From: Candidatus Minthenecus merdequi
Lineage (GTDB): Bacteria; Bacteroidota; Bacteroidia; Bacteroidales; Paludibacteraceae
DNA: 14,253 nucleotides
Assembly: GCA_018064385.1 (NCBI GenBank)
Contig: JAGHVI010000133.1
Location: forward strand, 1 to 14,253
Reading direction: 5' to 3'
Shown here: in pieces, positions 14,248 through 14,253 of the stretch
How positions within the stretch are numbered: the first letter of the stretch is position 1
Layout: every line of letters begins with the position of its first letter
Made by a program: the position numbers and the translations under genes
Notes under the pieces: model-generated
Seen by the model: the letters and a program-made list of their open reading frames with translations, nothing else
What the model was told of the DNA's origin: nothing
The model's database searches: none

Positions 14248-14253
14248 CTTGTC

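Noticed and set aside
14174..14253. C-terminal end of a minus-strand gene (such as hup) entering from the right edge
   Set aside because: The open frame ends in sequence unlike the HU C-terminus and coincides with the repeat arm, so coding is unlikely.
1..14253. CRISPR array, tRNA, rRNA, retron, toxin-antitoxin or prophage module
   Set aside because: No regularly spaced direct repeats, RNA-gene folds, reverse transcriptase, integrase or paired small toxin genes were found on reading both strands.

Overview
The window reads as chromosomal DNA from a member of the Bacteroidales (Bacteroidota), probably Prevotella- or Bacteroides-like. Four start regions carry the Bacteroidota -7 promoter box, all in the form TAACTTTGCA, and one of them also has a perfectly spaced TTTG -33 box. 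Shine-Dalgarno sequences are mostly weak or absent. The gene set (DUF3109 protein, MntP, RNase G, FemAB-like protein, OPT transporter, DbpA-tailed DEAD-box helicase) fits that group. The content is mostly housekeeping. I see no CRISPR array, tRNA, rRNA, phage module or complete transposon.

Layout. Positions 1-323 hold no full gene: an inverted-repeat arm (40-98), a short minus-strand reading frame behind a perfect promoter (63-229), and a strong terminator (261-300). Positions 324-5489 form a minus-strand gene string read right to left: secreted DNA/RNA endonuclease, FemAB-like acyltransferase, replicative helicase DnaB, OPT transporter, terminator. A divergent promoter region (about 5490-5680) separates it from a tight plus-strand operon at 5680-8887: Cys-rich DUF3109 protein, manganese exporter MntP, FAD-dependent dehydrogenase, PlsC-type acyltransferase. 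From 8884 to 14133 everything is again on the minus strand: RNase G and a MOP-family flippase (4-base overlap), then a small membrane protein with its own promoter and terminator, then a DEAD-box RNA helicase. Positions 14134-14253 hold a second arm of the inverted repeat found at the left edge.

How the genes relate. Four-base ATGA overlaps (endonuclease/FemAB-like, DUF3109/mntP, rng/flippase) and the 17-base overlap of the FAD protein with the acyltransferase point to translational coupling. The DEAD-box helicase (RNA unwinding) and RNase G (RNA cleavage) are both RNA-processing enzymes, but the sequence suggests separate transcription units. The helicase and acyltransferase converge with overlapping stop codons, and the helicase terminator appears to lie inside the acyltransferase coding sequence on the opposite strand.

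Most worth a second look: (1) the inverted repeat at the two window edges, which looks like the ends of a multicopy or mobile element that may cut a small gene on the left and sit just upstream of rng on the right; (2) the strand-specific terminator buried in an antisense coding region; (3) the nuclease/FemAB-like pair joined to dnaB. I found no clear new defence or mobile system.
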